A stretch of DNA of 20,897 nucleotides from an uncultured Eubacteriales bacterium (lineage in GTDB: Bacteria > Bacillota > Clostridia > Oscillospirales > Acutalibacteraceae). Below are positions 6,762 to 14,685 of this stretch, one piece after another. Positions within the stretch are counted from its first letter, which is position 1, and every line of letters begins with the position of its first letter. The notes beneath the pieces are model-generated. The model had not been told where the DNA came from. It worked only from the letters and a program-made list of their open reading frames with translations, and ran no database searches. The stretch lies in assembly GCA_934561055.1 (NCBI GenBank), contig CAKTFN010000020.1, positions 1 to 20,897 of the forward strand, given 5' to 3'. Both the position numbers and the translations under genes were made by a program.

Positions 6762-8117
6762 TCATCCCCAAATCAGCCAAATCAAAATGTATCCGGTAAT
6801 AACGGCGGAAAACGTGAAAAGAACGGAATACTTCATGAATTCCTTTGCGCCGACTGAATATCCCTCTTTTTTGAGGATTCCGAGACCGGCAATGTTTGCG
6901 CTTGCGCCGACGGGAGTGAGATTTCCGCCGAGCGTTGCTCCGCAAAGAAGGCCGTAATAAAGAAGTTTCGGATTTACGTCAAGCCCGTCAACAACGCACA
7001 GGTCGGCGGCGATTACCGAAACAACGGGAAGCATTGTTGCCGTATACGGAATGTTGTCAATGAACGCCGAAAGAAAAACGGAAATGAAAACAATTATTGT
7101 GTAGACAAGAAAAACACCGTTCGCTCTCTTTCCGAGTTTTGAAACCGTGTTTCCGATGAGACGGATTACTCCGGCTTCAGAAACTGCGCCGATGATTATA
7201 AAAAGACCCGCAAGCAAAAGGAGGGTTGAAAAGTCGATTTCGTTAAGAACCTTTTTAATCGGTTCAAGACTTTTTTCCCTGAAAAGCTTTCTGAAAAGGC
7301 CGATGAGAAAAAAGAAAACGCAAATCAAACCGTTTGAAATTTCGGGCTTTGAAAAAGCACCGGGAACGGCGTTTTCTTTATAAGGAATGAATGAAACGGC
7401 AATGAGAGAAAGAACGGTGAGAACGAGCAAAACGGTCGGAACTTTGTCTTTGACAACGGTTCTTTCTTCGGAAAGGACGGGAAACTTTTCTTTTTTGAAT
7501 ATCAAAAAAACGACTGTCGCACCGACGAGTGCTCCGGCTTCAACAACAAAAAACATTCCGGGTTTTCCGCAGTCAATAAAAAAATCGGTGAAGTCAAGGT
7601 TCGCCGCCTTTGAAAGGAGAACAGAGGTTGTGTCTCCGACGAGGGTTGCCGCCCCCTGAAGATTTGACGAAACGGAAATGCAAATTATTGTAGGAACAGG
7701 AGAAACCTTCGCTTTTTTGCAAAATGCGAGCGCAACGGGTGCAATCATGAGTACGGTTGCAACGTTGTCAACAAAGGCTGAAATGAAGCCCGAAAAAAGT
7801 GAGAGCGCAACAATCGCACTTCTGAAATCCGGTGTTTTTGAAATGAGAATGTCGCTCAAAAGTTGCGGCATTTTTGATTCTATGAAGAATGAAACCGTTC
7901 CCATCGTTCCGAACAGCATCAAAAGAACGTTTATGTCAACGGCAGAAAGCGCATCCGAAACCGTGTAATGAAAACCCGGAAAAACGCCGAAACTTCCGAG
8001 CGCAACGAACAAAACGGCGCCGCACACTGCGGCAAAAGGACGGATTTTTTGAAATGCAAACATTATAAAATAAACGATTCCGAAAAGAATCATTGCGATT
8101 AAAGCCGTTTGCGTCAT
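6762..8117 (-). CDS. ArsB/NhaD/SLC13-type ion permease
   Basis: A 451-residue polytopic membrane protein with about ten hydrophobic segments and the two inverted-repeat motifs of the ion-transporter superfamily: SAFVDNVATVLMIAPV (113-128) followed by SSNLQGAATLVGDTTS (150-165), and SAFIDNIPYTATMLPV (350-365) followed by GATLGGNLTPVGASANI (393-409). Relatives export arsenite, exchange Na+/H+ or import dicarboxylates with Na+. The substrate cannot be read from sequence. No arsenic resistance gene (arsR, arsC, arsA) is nearby, so an arsenite role is not supported. GAGGG precedes the ATG by about 10 bases. It lies upstream of the fucose operon on the same strand, but a terminator and a promoter separate them. 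Confidence 0.82.
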   Translation of the reverse strand: MTQTALIAMILFGIVYFIMFAFQKIRPFAAVCGAVLFVALGSFGVFPGFHYTVSDALSAVDINVLLMLFGTMGTVSFFIESKMPQLLSDILISKTPDFRSAIVALSLFSGFISAFVDNVATVLMIAPVALAFCKKAKVSPVPTIICISVSSNLQGAATLVGDTTSVLLSKAANLDFTDFFIDCGKPGMFFVVEAGALVGATVVFLIFKKEKFPVLSEERTVVKDKVPTVLLVLTVLSLIAVSFIPYKENAVPGAFSKPEISNGLICVFFFLIGLFRKLFREKSLEPIKKVLNEIDFSTLLLLAGLFIIIGAVSEAGVIRLIGNTVSKLGKRANGVFLVYTIIVFISVFLSAFIDNIPYTATMLPVVSVIAADLCVVDGLDVNPKLLYYGLLCGATLGGNLTPVGASANIAGLGILKKEGYSVGAKEFMKYSVLFTFSAVITGYILIWLIWG

Positions 8118-8177
8118 GTTATGTATCCCTCCTGAGTTTTCCGATTTCTATATATATGAAAGAAAAGGGGAAAAGAT

Positions 8178-8211
8178 GAAAAAAGCCGCTCCGAAAAAAT
8201 CCGGAACGGCT
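8178..8211 (-). terminator. Terminator after the acyltransferase gene
   Basis: On the minus strand AGCCGTTCCG (8211-8202) pairs with CGGAGCGGCT (8193-8184), one mismatch, followed by a TTTTT tail. It lies about 30 bases past the stop codon. Confidence 0.82.
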
Positions 8212-8242
8212 GTAAAAATATTAATACAGGCAGAACAGAAAC

Positions 8243-9280
8243 TTAATAGAAGTTTCCTATCCATGAAAAACGTTTTGTCTTTTTGAGTGCAAAGAAAATT
8301 TCAGATGTTGCAAAGCAAAGAGATAAAGCGCCGAGAAATTTGAAATGGGAAGCTATATCAGTTTTCAAAACCCATTCGAGCGCTTCAAAGCAGAAAAGCC
8401 AGATGAAGTGAGAAAAATAGAAAACGGTTGACATTTTTCTGAGAACGGGAGCCTTTTTGATTTCTGCGTTGCTTTCTGATGCGAGTGAAAAAATGAAAAC
8501 CGTGCAGGGAAAAAGCATGAGGTAGCAATCGGTTGCTGCCGAAAGCGAAAACTTTTTGCAAAAATAAACTTCGCAAAGAAGAAGAAAAACGCAAACAAAA
8601 AGGCAGACCGCAGAGACTTTTTTTGAAAAAAGAGGCTTTTTGCTTTTCTCCCGTTCGGCAAATAGTTTTCCGAGCGCAAAATACGGAATGCCGACAATTA
8701 TGCCGGTGTATGGATTTCTGAACAGTGTTCGGTAAACTTCATATGCGCCGGAAAGTCCGAGTTTTTCGATGAGATTTCCGTATCCGCTTGAAAAACAGCA
8801 GAAAAGGTATACAACGAAGCAAAGAGGAACAATAATGGCACGGGAAACATTTTTCTTTTTGAAGAAGAAAAAGAGCCATGCACAAAAAACGCAGCTCGTC
8901 AAAAACCATGAACCTCTGAAAGTTGAGGAAAGAAAAATCGACAGAACAAAAGTCAAAAGGTTGGTCAAAAACGGTTTTTCGTTTGCAATGAATCTTTCGT
9001 AAACCGTGATCGGAATCGTCACAATGAACCACGAAAGATAAAGTTTAAGAATACGTTTGCTGTATGAAACGGTTTTTTCTTTTGAGGTTTCGCTTTTGAA
9101 AAAGAAGAATGCCGAACAGGTGAAAAAAAACGGAACGGCGAGTCTTGAAATTCCGCCGCAAATCAACGAATTCGCAAGCGGAGAAATGTCTTTCAATGCG
9201 TTTGAATGAATTGAAATGATGAAAACCGAACTTATGAACTTGACAAGGTCAAGAGTATCGTAATTGCGTTTATTTTCCAT
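8243..9280 (-). CDS. Membrane acyltransferase, acyltransferase-3 (OafA/YrhL-like) family
   Basis: A 345-residue, very Phe-rich membrane protein with about ten hydrophobic segments. The family features are an N-terminal LDLVKFISSVFIISIHS with the conserved His25, RLAVPFFF (46-53) and RGSWFL (122-127). Such proteins transfer acetyl, succinyl or similar groups to surface polysaccharides, peptidoglycan or lipids. The acceptor is unknown and no glycan cluster is adjacent. The start is set at ATG 9280 because MENKRNYDTLDLVKF is a normal family N-terminus; the frame also has an upstream TTG at 9322 without a good ribosome site. The ribosome site at 9280 is itself weak (CGGGAAAA). A single gene between two terminators. 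Confidence 0.82.
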   Translation of the reverse strand: MENKRNYDTLDLVKFISSVFIISIHSNALKDISPLANSLICGGISRLAVPFFFTCSAFFFFKSETSKEKTVSYSKRILKLYLSWFIVTIPITVYERFIANEKPFLTNLLTFVLSIFLSSTFRGSWFLTSCVFCAWLFFFFKKKNVSRAIIVPLCFVVYLFCCFSSGYGNLIEKLGLSGAYEVYRTLFRNPYTGIIVGIPYFALGKLFAEREKSKKPLFSKKVSAVCLFVCVFLLLCEVYFCKKFSLSAATDCYLMLFPCTVFIFSLASESNAEIKKAPVLRKMSTVFYFSHFIWLFCFEALEWVLKTDIASHFKFLGALSLCFATSEIFFALKKTKRFSWIGNFY

Positions 9281-9330
9281 TGTGTTATTTTCCCGTGTTA
9301 TAGTTTTTTGCTTTGAAAACAAAAAGCACT

Positions 9331-9367
9331 TTTAAAATCACCGGCCGTCATTTTCGACAGCCGGTGA
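9331..9367 (-). terminator. Terminator of the hydrogenase operon
   Basis: On the minus strand TCACCGGC (9367-9360) pairs with GCCGGTGA (9345-9338), extended inward by GTC/GAC, followed by TTTTAAAAG. It begins 10 bases past the hydA stop. Confidence 0.85.
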
Positions 9368-9377
9368 AAGTTATGTT

Positions 9378-11129
9378 TTATTTGTTGAACATCGGTCTTG
9401 CGACATAGGAGGTGTGAAGAATTTCGTGAGCCTTGTGGCTGTTCGGCTCGCCGAGGAATTCTTTGTAAACTTCCTTAACGTCTTCGCTTTCGTGGCTCTT
9501 TCTGAGCGGACGGTTCTTGTCGTTTTCATAAAGAGCGTTTGCACGAAGGGTTTTGTAATCGACAAAGTTGCGAACGGATGCGGGCTGAACGGGTTGACCG
9601 CCGCCGTTGATGCAGCCGCCGGGGCAGCCCATGATTTCAACGAAGGTGTAATCCGCAGTTCCGTCTTTGATCTTATCCATAAGAACCTTTGCATTCTTTG
9701 TTCCGCTTGCAACGGCAACTTTGACGTCTGTGTCGCCAAGCTTATAGGAAGCTTCCTTGATGCCGTCCATACCTCTGACGTCAGTGAACTCAACGTTTTC
9801 AAGCTCTTTTCCGGTGATGACTTCCGCTGCGGTACGAAGAGCGGCTTCCATGACGCCGCCGGTTGTGCCGAAGATTACGGCTGCGCCGGTACCTCTTGCG
9901 AGCGGTGCGTCGGGTTCTTCGTCGGGAAGCGAGGTAAACTTGATTCCTGCGCCTTTGATCATTCTTCCGAGTTCTCTTGTGGTGAGAACGATGTCAACGT
10001 CGGAATAGCCGCTTGCGCTTTCGTTGTCTCTGCCGCATTCAAACTTCTTTGCCGTGCAGGGCATTACCGAAACCGAAACGATATCTTTCGGGTCAATGCC
10101 ATTCTTTTCGGCGTAATATGTTTTGATGATTGCGCCTTGCATCTGCTGAGGAGATTTGCAGGTTGAAAGGTGGTCAAGCTCTGTGGGATAGTAATGTTCG
10201 CAGTATTTGATCCAGCCCGGTGAGCAGGAGGTGATCATCGGAAGAACGCCGCCGTTTTTAACGCGGGAGAGAAGTTCGGTTGCTTCTTCCATAATTGTGA
10301 GGTCTGCGCCGAAGTTTGTGTCGAATACCTTGTCAAAACCAAGGCGGCGAAGGGCGGCAAAAAGCTTTCCCGTGACGTCGGTTCCGATTGGCATTCCGAA
10401 GCATTCGTCGAGCGTTGCTCTGACAGCCGGAGCGGCCTGAACAACAACGTGCTTCGTCGGGTCATTGATTGCGTCCCAAACTTTTTGTGTGTCGTCCTTT
10501 TCGTAAAGCGCACCGGTCGGGCAGTTTACGATGCACTGACCGCAGGAAATGCACGAAGTCTGAGCAAGGTCAAGTTCAAAGGCTGAACCGATGTGGGTGT
10601 CAATACCTCTTGCGTTTGCACCGATTACGCCGATTCCCTGTTCGTTGCAGGCGGCAACACAGCGGCGGCAAAGGATGCACTTATTGTTGTCGCGAACCAT
10701 GTGAGCGGCGGAAGTGTCAAGGTTATAAATGGGTTTGAATCCGTCAAGAACGCTTTCGTCGTCGATTCCGTATTCAAGGCAAAGCTTTTGAAGTTCGCAG
10801 TTCTGGTTGCGAATGCAGGAAAGGCACTTTCTTTCGTGAGTTGAAAGAATGAGTTCAAGGGTTCTTTTTCTTGATTCGCGAACCTTTTTGGTGTTGGTGA
10901 AAACTTCGGTTCCGTCTCTTTCAATCGGATATACACACGCGGCAACAAGCGAACGCGCGCCTTTAACTTCAACAACGCAGAAACGGCAAGCACCGATTTC
11001 GTTGATATCTTTAAGGAAGCAGAGAGTCGGAATTTCGATTCCAACCCGGTGAGCTGCTTCAAGAATGGTTGTACCGTAGGGAACGGTACAGGACATTCCG
11101 TTGATTTTTATGTTAAGCATATTTTCCAT
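9378..11129 (-). CDS. hydA: [FeFe] hydrogenase catalytic subunit of a multimeric NAD-linked enzyme
   Basis: Catalyses reversible H2 formation at the H-cluster. The 583-residue cytoplasmic protein has, in order: a plant-type [2Fe-2S] domain (Cys37, 48, 51, 65), a His/Cys [4Fe-4S] site (His98, Cys102, 105, 111), two ferredoxin-type [4Fe-4S] sites (Cys151/154/157/161 and Cys193/196/199/203), and the H domain. Its three H-cluster loops are TSCSPGW (301-306 region), MPCTAKKFE (356-364) and EIMGCPGGCINGGGQP (498-512). The first loop has Ser where the monomeric enzymes have a second Cys. The C-terminal 60 residues match the small-subunit-like region. The position after hydB with a 14-base gap indicates a HydABC/HndABCD complex that couples H2 to NAD(H) and ferredoxin. 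AAGGAGGT precedes the ATG. Confidence 0.96.
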   Translation of the reverse strand: MENMLNIKINGMSCTVPYGTTILEAAHRVGIEIPTLCFLKDINEIGACRFCVVEVKGARSLVAACVYPIERDGTEVFTNTKKVRESRKRTLELILSTHERKCLSCIRNQNCELQKLCLEYGIDDESVLDGFKPIYNLDTSAAHMVRDNNKCILCRRCVAACNEQGIGVIGANARGIDTHIGSAFELDLAQTSCISCGQCIVNCPTGALYEKDDTQKVWDAINDPTKHVVVQAAPAVRATLDECFGMPIGTDVTGKLFAALRRLGFDKVFDTNFGADLTIMEEATELLSRVKNGGVLPMITSCSPGWIKYCEHYYPTELDHLSTCKSPQQMQGAIIKTYYAEKNGIDPKDIVSVSVMPCTAKKFECGRDNESASGYSDVDIVLTTRELGRMIKGAGIKFTSLPDEEPDAPLARGTGAAVIFGTTGGVMEAALRTAAEVITGKELENVEFTDVRGMDGIKEASYKLGDTDVKVAVASGTKNAKVLMDKIKDGTADYTFVEIMGCPGGCINGGGQPVQPASVRNFVDYKTLRANALYENDKNRPLRKSHESEDVKEVYKEFLGEPNSHKAHEILHTSYVARPMFNK

Positions 11130-11143
11130 TATCCCGTACCTCC

Positions 11144-12952
11144 TTATTCCTTAACAATAGCCTTGAAACGGCAAACGCCTTCGCAGGCACCGCACTTGAC
11201 GCACTTGGTTGTGTCAATTTCAAAAGCGGCAAGCTTCTTTCCGGGTGCAACGTAATCGGTTCTTGAAAGAGCAGAAACCGGGCACTGCTTTGCGCACATT
11301 CCGCAGCCGAAGCACTTGTCTTTGATAACTTTGTAAGTAAGGAGTTTTTTGCATACGCCCGCAGGACATTTTTTGTCAACAACGTGGGCAATATATTCGT
11401 TGCGGAAGAACTTGAGCGTTGCAAGAACGGGGTTGGGAGCCGTCTGGCCGAGGCCGCAAAGCGAGTTCTCTTTGATGTAATAGCAAAGTTTTTCAAGCTT
11501 GTCGAGGTCTTCAAGCGTACCCTTGCCCGAGGTGATTTTGTCAAGCATTTCAAGAAGTCTTCTTGTGCCGACGCGGCAGGGAGTACATTTTCCGCAGCTT
11601 TCGTCAACGGTGAAGTGGAGGAAGAATTTTGCAATGTCAACCATGCAGTTGTCCTCGTCCATAACGATAAGTCCGCCGGAACCCATCATGCAGCCGATTG
11701 CGGTGAGGTTGTCGTAGTCAATCGGGGTGTCGATGAGCGAAGCCGGAATGCAGCCGCCGGAAGGTCCGCCTGTCTGAGCGGCTTTGAACTTTTTGCCGTT
11801 CGGAATTCCGCCGCCGATTTCCTCGATAATTTCGCGAAGGGTTGTTCCCATCGGAATTTCAACAAGACCGGTGTTGGCGATTTTTCCGCCGAGGGCAAAA
11901 ACCTTTGTTCCTTTTGATTTTTCCGTACCCATTGAGGCAAAGAAGTCTGCGCCTTCACGGATGATTGTCGGAATGTTTGCAAAGGTTTCAACGTTGTTTT
12001 CGGTTGTCGGCTTTGCAAAAAGTCCCTTAACTGCGGGATAAGGGGGACGGGGTCTCGGCTCGCCGCGGTTGCCTTCGATTGAAGTCATGAGCGCGGTCTC
12101 TTCGCCGCAGACAAATGCGCCTGCTCCGAGCTTGACGTGAAGGTCAAAGTCAAAGCCCGAACCGAAAATGTCTTTTCCGAGAAGGCCCATTTCTCTTGCC
12201 TGCTTGATTGCGATTTTAAGGCGCTTAACGGCAATTGGGTATTCTGCACGGACATATATGTAGCCTTCGGTGGCTCCCGTTGCATAGCCGCAGATTGTCA
12301 TTGCTTCAACAATGCAGTGCGGGTCGCCTTCAAGAACGCTTCTGTCCATGAATGCGCCGGGGTCACCTTCGTCGGCGTTGCAGACAACGTATTTTTGGTC
12401 GGCTTTGTTCGCCGCGGTAAAGCTCCATTTGAGTCCGGTCGGGAATCCTCCTCCGCCTCTTCCGCGAAGGCCGGAATCCTTAACGATTTGGATAACCTGT
12501 TCGGGAGTGAGTTCGGTAAGGCATTTTGCAAGAGCCTGATAACCGTCGTATGCGATATATTCGTTGATGTCTTCGGGGTTGATTACGCCGCAGTTGCGAA
12601 GCGCAATTCTGTGCTGCTTTTTATAGAACTGAGTCTCTTTAAGCGGCTTGACAACCTGACCGTGAACGGTCTCATCATAAAGAAGGCGCTTGACCATGCG
12701 GCCTTTAAGAAGGTGTTCTTCAACAATTTCGGGAACGTCTTCAACTTTAACTTCCGAATAGAAGCAGCCTTCGGGATAAACAATCATAATCGGACCGAGA
12801 GCGCAAAGACCGAAGCATCCGGTGCGGATAACTTTGATTTCGTCTTCAAGTCCTTTTGCCTTGATTTCTTTTTCAAGGGCTTCGATAATTGCCGGTGAGT
12901 TTGAAGAGGTACAACCGGTACCGCCGCAAACAAGCACGTGTGAACGATACAT
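11144..12952 (-). CDS. hydB: Hydrogenase NADH-binding flavoprotein subunit (NuoF/HndC-like)
   Basis: The 602-residue diaphorase subunit passes electrons between NAD(H), FMN and FeS clusters of the hydrogenase. Domains in order: thioredoxin-fold [2Fe-2S] (Cys9, 14, 46, 50), the NuoF core with the Gly-rich NADH/FMN loop GLRGRGGGGFPTGLKW (161-176) and the FMN-side block CNADEGDPGAFMDR (191-204), an SLBB-like section, an N3-type [4Fe-4S] site (Cys453, 456, 459, 499), and a C-terminal two-cluster ferredoxin (Cys547/550/553/557 and Cys584/587/590/594). The N-terminal and C-terminal cluster domains are additions to bare NuoF and are typical of bifurcating or NAD(P)-linked [FeFe] enzymes. AAGGAGGT precedes the ATG; the upstream gene ends 12 bases away. 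Confidence 0.96.
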   Translation of the reverse strand: MYRSHVLVCGGTGCTSSNSPAIIEALEKEIKAKGLEDEIKVIRTGCFGLCALGPIMIVYPEGCFYSEVKVEDVPEIVEEHLLKGRMVKRLLYDETVHGQVVKPLKETQFYKKQHRIALRNCGVINPEDINEYIAYDGYQALAKCLTELTPEQVIQIVKDSGLRGRGGGGFPTGLKWSFTAANKADQKYVVCNADEGDPGAFMDRSVLEGDPHCIVEAMTICGYATGATEGYIYVRAEYPIAVKRLKIAIKQAREMGLLGKDIFGSGFDFDLHVKLGAGAFVCGEETALMTSIEGNRGEPRPRPPYPAVKGLFAKPTTENNVETFANIPTIIREGADFFASMGTEKSKGTKVFALGGKIANTGLVEIPMGTTLREIIEEIGGGIPNGKKFKAAQTGGPSGGCIPASLIDTPIDYDNLTAIGCMMGSGGLIVMDEDNCMVDIAKFFLHFTVDESCGKCTPCRVGTRRLLEMLDKITSGKGTLEDLDKLEKLCYYIKENSLCGLGQTAPNPVLATLKFFRNEYIAHVVDKKCPAGVCKKLLTYKVIKDKCFGCGMCAKQCPVSALSRTDYVAPGKKLAAFEIDTTKCVKCGACEGVCRFKAIVKE

Positions 12953-12964
12953 TTTGTTACCTCC

Positions 12965-13336
12965 TTATTTTGCGACGGCGCCGACGGTGTATTCGGCAAC
13001 GGGTTTGCCGTTAACGATGTGTTCAAGAACAACCTTCGCCGCTTTTTCAGCCGTCATATTGACGTAAGTTACCTTTTCTTTTCCGGGTTCAAGAACCTCA
13101 ACAATCGGTTCGTACTGGCACATACCGATGCAGCCGGTTTGGGCAACGGTTACATGAGAAAGGTGTCTTTTTTCAATTTCTTCCGAGAATTTGTTCATAA
13201 CGGGTCTTGCGCCTGCGGCAATTCCGCAGGTTGCCATTCCGACAACGATTCTTGTGACTTCCGTTGAATCGTCTCTGGCGGTCATTTTTGCCTTTGCGGC
13301 GTCACGAAGCGCCATGAGCTCTTCAATTGTTTTCAT
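12965..13336 (-). CDS. hndB: HndB-like thioredoxin-fold [2Fe-2S] protein
   Basis: A 123-residue protein resembling the HndB subunit of the NADP-reducing hydrogenase of Desulfovibrio: GMATCGIAAGARPVM (33-47), then QTGCIGMCQYEPIVEV (66-81), which corresponds to the CxxxC half of thioredoxin-like ferredoxins. Only three cysteines are present (Cys37, 69, 73); the fourth usual ligand position is not a Cys. The likely role is an electron-transfer or assembly subunit of the hydrogenase complex. The ATG at 13336 has GGAGGTG about 13 bases upstream, slightly long. It lies between the HATPase gene (36-base gap) and hydB (12-base gap). Confidence 0.85.
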   Translation of the reverse strand: MKTIEELMALRDAAKAKMTARDDSTEVTRIVVGMATCGIAAGARPVMNKFSEEIEKRHLSHVTVAQTGCIGMCQYEPIVEVLEPGKEKVTYVNMTAEKAAKVVLEHIVNGKPVAEYTVGAVAK

Positions 13337-13372
13337 AATGTTTAGTGCACCTCCGTTAATGCATTAAATGAA

Positions 13373-13903
13373 TTACTGTGTGTTTTCGTTGATGTACCCG
13401 GTGAGCCAATTTGCAATGCTCGGTTCCGAAAGGGGAACGCCGCCGAGTATTTCTTTGAGCTGTCTTGTGTCAAGAAGAAAGCTTTTTTCGTCTTTCCTGA
13501 AGCGATAGACAAAGTCGATGTCCGTGTTCATCGTGATGAGAAGAACAACGGTGCTTGTCATGTTGCCGAGAGGGGTGAAGTCAATGCTGTCCGTTTTGAA
13601 GAAAGCTTTGACCTTTGTTCCTTTTCCGACTTCACTTTCAATGGAAAAGCTTCCGCCGGTCATTTCTGCCGCCATTTTAAAAAGCGGAACGCCGAGACCG
13701 ACTTTTCGTGTTGTCCGCGTTGTGAAAAACGGGTCGCGGACAGAATCGAGCTGTTCTTTTGTCATGCCCTTTCCGTTGTCGAGAACGCCCAAAGTCAGTT
13801 CATGCTTTTCGGTGTTCTCAAGAACTTCGATTTCAACGAGGCTCGAATCCGCCGAAACCGAGTTCTGGGCAATGTCAAGAACATTGAGAGAAAGTTCGCG
13901 CAT
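13373..13903 (-). CDS. HATPase-domain protein in the hydrogenase operon
   Basis: A 176-residue protein with a GHKL ATP-binding fold: N box DIAQNSV (10-16), G1 box DNGKGM (42-47), DPFFTT (57-62), G2 box GLGVPL (69-74) and a GTKVKA-like end (95-100). There is no dimerisation/phosphoacceptor His domain, no sensor and no receiver, so it is not a conventional histidine kinase. A C-terminal extension of about 70 residues has no domain that I recognise. It may be a Ser/Thr-kinase-like (anti-sigma type) or ATP-binding accessory regulator. Its TAATG overlap with hydC and central position tie it to the hydrogenase. Similar ATP-binding genes accompany hydrogenase operons in other Clostridia (recalled, not checked); their function is not established to my knowledge. 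Confidence 0.88.
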   Translation of the reverse strand: MRELSLNVLDIAQNSVSADSSLVEIEVLENTEKHELTLGVLDNGKGMTKEQLDSVRDPFFTTRTTRKVGLGVPLFKMAAEMTGGSFSIESEVGKGTKVKAFFKTDSIDFTPLGNMTSTVVLLITMNTDIDFVYRFRKDEKSFLLDTRQLKEILGGVPLSEPSIANWLTGYINENTQ

Positions 13904-14397
13904 TACTGATATTTTTCAAGAATGCCTTTAACGTCGTCTGCGGTGATTTTTCCGTAAACGTCGTCGTTAACCGTTATTACGGGAGCGAGACCGCAAGCAC
14001 CGATGCAACGGCAGGCGGTGAGAGAAAATCTTCCGTCGGGAGTGCATTCTTCGGCGCCGATTCCGAGCTGAGCGCAAAGTTCGTCAAGAATTTCCTGCGA
14101 ACCTTTAACGTAGCAGGCGGTTCCGAGGCAGACGGAAATTGCGTATTCGCCTTTCGGTGAAAGTGCAAACTGAGCATAAAACGTTGCAACGCCGTAAACT
14201 TTTTCAAGCGGAACGCCCATGCCGTCAGCAATCATCTGCTGAACTTCAAAGGGAAGATAGCCGTAAATTTCCTGTGCAACCTGCATGACGTGCATGAGCT
14301 GGCTGTTGTCGCCCGCACATTCGGCAATTTCCCGTCTCAGCTTTTCTTCCTGCTCCTTAGTCCCCGAAAAAGGAATTTTGCTGATTTTTTTGAGCAT
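13903..14397 (-). CDS. hydC: Hydrogenase [2Fe-2S] subunit (NuoE/HndA-like)
   Basis: The 164-residue NuoE-type subunit of the NAD-linked [FeFe] hydrogenase. An N-terminal helical bundle (about 1-80, including VYGVATFYAQF at 67-77) precedes a thioredoxin-fold domain with all four [2Fe-2S] ligands: Cys90, Cys95 (CLGTAC), Cys131 and Cys135 (CIGAC). It hands electrons between the flavin subunit and the rest of the complex. GGAGG lies 10 bases before the ATG. It is the first gene of the operon; its TAA stop shares one base with the ATG of the HATPase gene. A small hairpin ACGGC/GCCGT (14417-14432) lies just upstream of the ribosome site. Confidence 0.95.
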   Translation of the reverse strand: MLKKISKIPFSGTKEQEEKLRREIAECAGDNSQLMHVMQVAQEIYGYLPFEVQQMIADGMGVPLEKVYGVATFYAQFALSPKGEYAISVCLGTACYVKGSQEILDELCAQLGIGAEECTPDGRFSLTACRCIGACGLAPVITVNDDVYGKITADDVKGILEKYQ

Positions 14398-14493
14398 TTG
14401 ATTTTATCCTCCTTTAACGGCTTTTTCGCCGTCAGATTAAATTGATAAGCCTATGAACGATTTAAAAAAGATTACATAAACCCATACTACGAC

Positions 14494-14502
14494 ATAATAA
14501 CA
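14494..14502 (-). promoter_or_regulatory. Candidate extended -10 promoter of the hydrogenase operon
   Basis: On the minus strand TGTTATTAT (14502-14494) is an extended -10 element (TG, one base, TATTAT) in an AT-rich stretch. I see no good -35 hexamer at the right distance. The implied leader is about 90 bases. I could not find a convincing Rex-type redox operator by eye. Confidence 0.4.
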
Positions 14503-14583
14503 CACTTTGTTCAAAAAATCTATAGTTTTTTGAAAGCAAACTTGATAATAAATATTACTTTATATTAGAGTTTCAAATTTGTA

Positions 14584-14613
14584 TTGACATCGCATGAAAA
14601 AATATAGTAAAAT
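14584..14613 (+). promoter_or_regulatory. Promoter of the mgtE-ABC operon
   Basis: TTGACA (14584-14589), an 18-base spacer and TAAAAT (14608-14613). The predicted start near 14620 gives a leader of about 170 bases before mgtE, which contains the elements described in the next entries. Confidence 0.6.
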
Positions 14614-14642
14614 AACAAGTAACCTTAAAATCGTTTATTATG

Positions 14643-14670
14643 CGCTTGCGAGCGTTTTTATAATTTTTTT
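14643..14670 (+). terminator. Terminator-like hairpin early in the mgtE leader
   Basis: CGCT-TGCG-AGCG (14643-14654) is a short stem with a four-base loop, followed by TTTTTATAATTTTTTT. It would end transcripts about 50 bases after the predicted start. The stem is only four GC-rich pairs, so efficiency is doubtful. It may act as an attenuator if upstream or downstream leader sequence competes with it. Confidence 0.35.
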
Positions 14671-14685
14671 CGTAAAAAGGAGATG

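Noticed and set aside
6762..8117. Arsenite efflux pump ArsB
   Set aside because: Superfamily motifs fit, but no arsenic resistance partner is present and the permease motifs are shared by Na+/H+ and dicarboxylate carriers.
9281..9322. TTG start extending the acyltransferase by 14 codons
   Set aside because: No ribosome site precedes it and the added residues are not part of the family N-terminus; ATG 9280 is preferred.
9414..10166. 250-codon plus-strand frame antisense to hydA
   Set aside because: No ribosome site and no family resemblance; it is the complement of the well-conserved hydA and arises from its codon bias. The same applies to the long antisense frames over fucI (2243-2977), hydB (11384-11917 and 12137-12898) and mgtE (14754-15404).
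14440..14530. Rex redox-repressor operator before the hydrogenase operon
   Set aside because: TTGAACAAAG and GTGTTATTA fragments are suggestive, but no proper palindrome of the TTGTTAA-N4-TTAACAA type is present.
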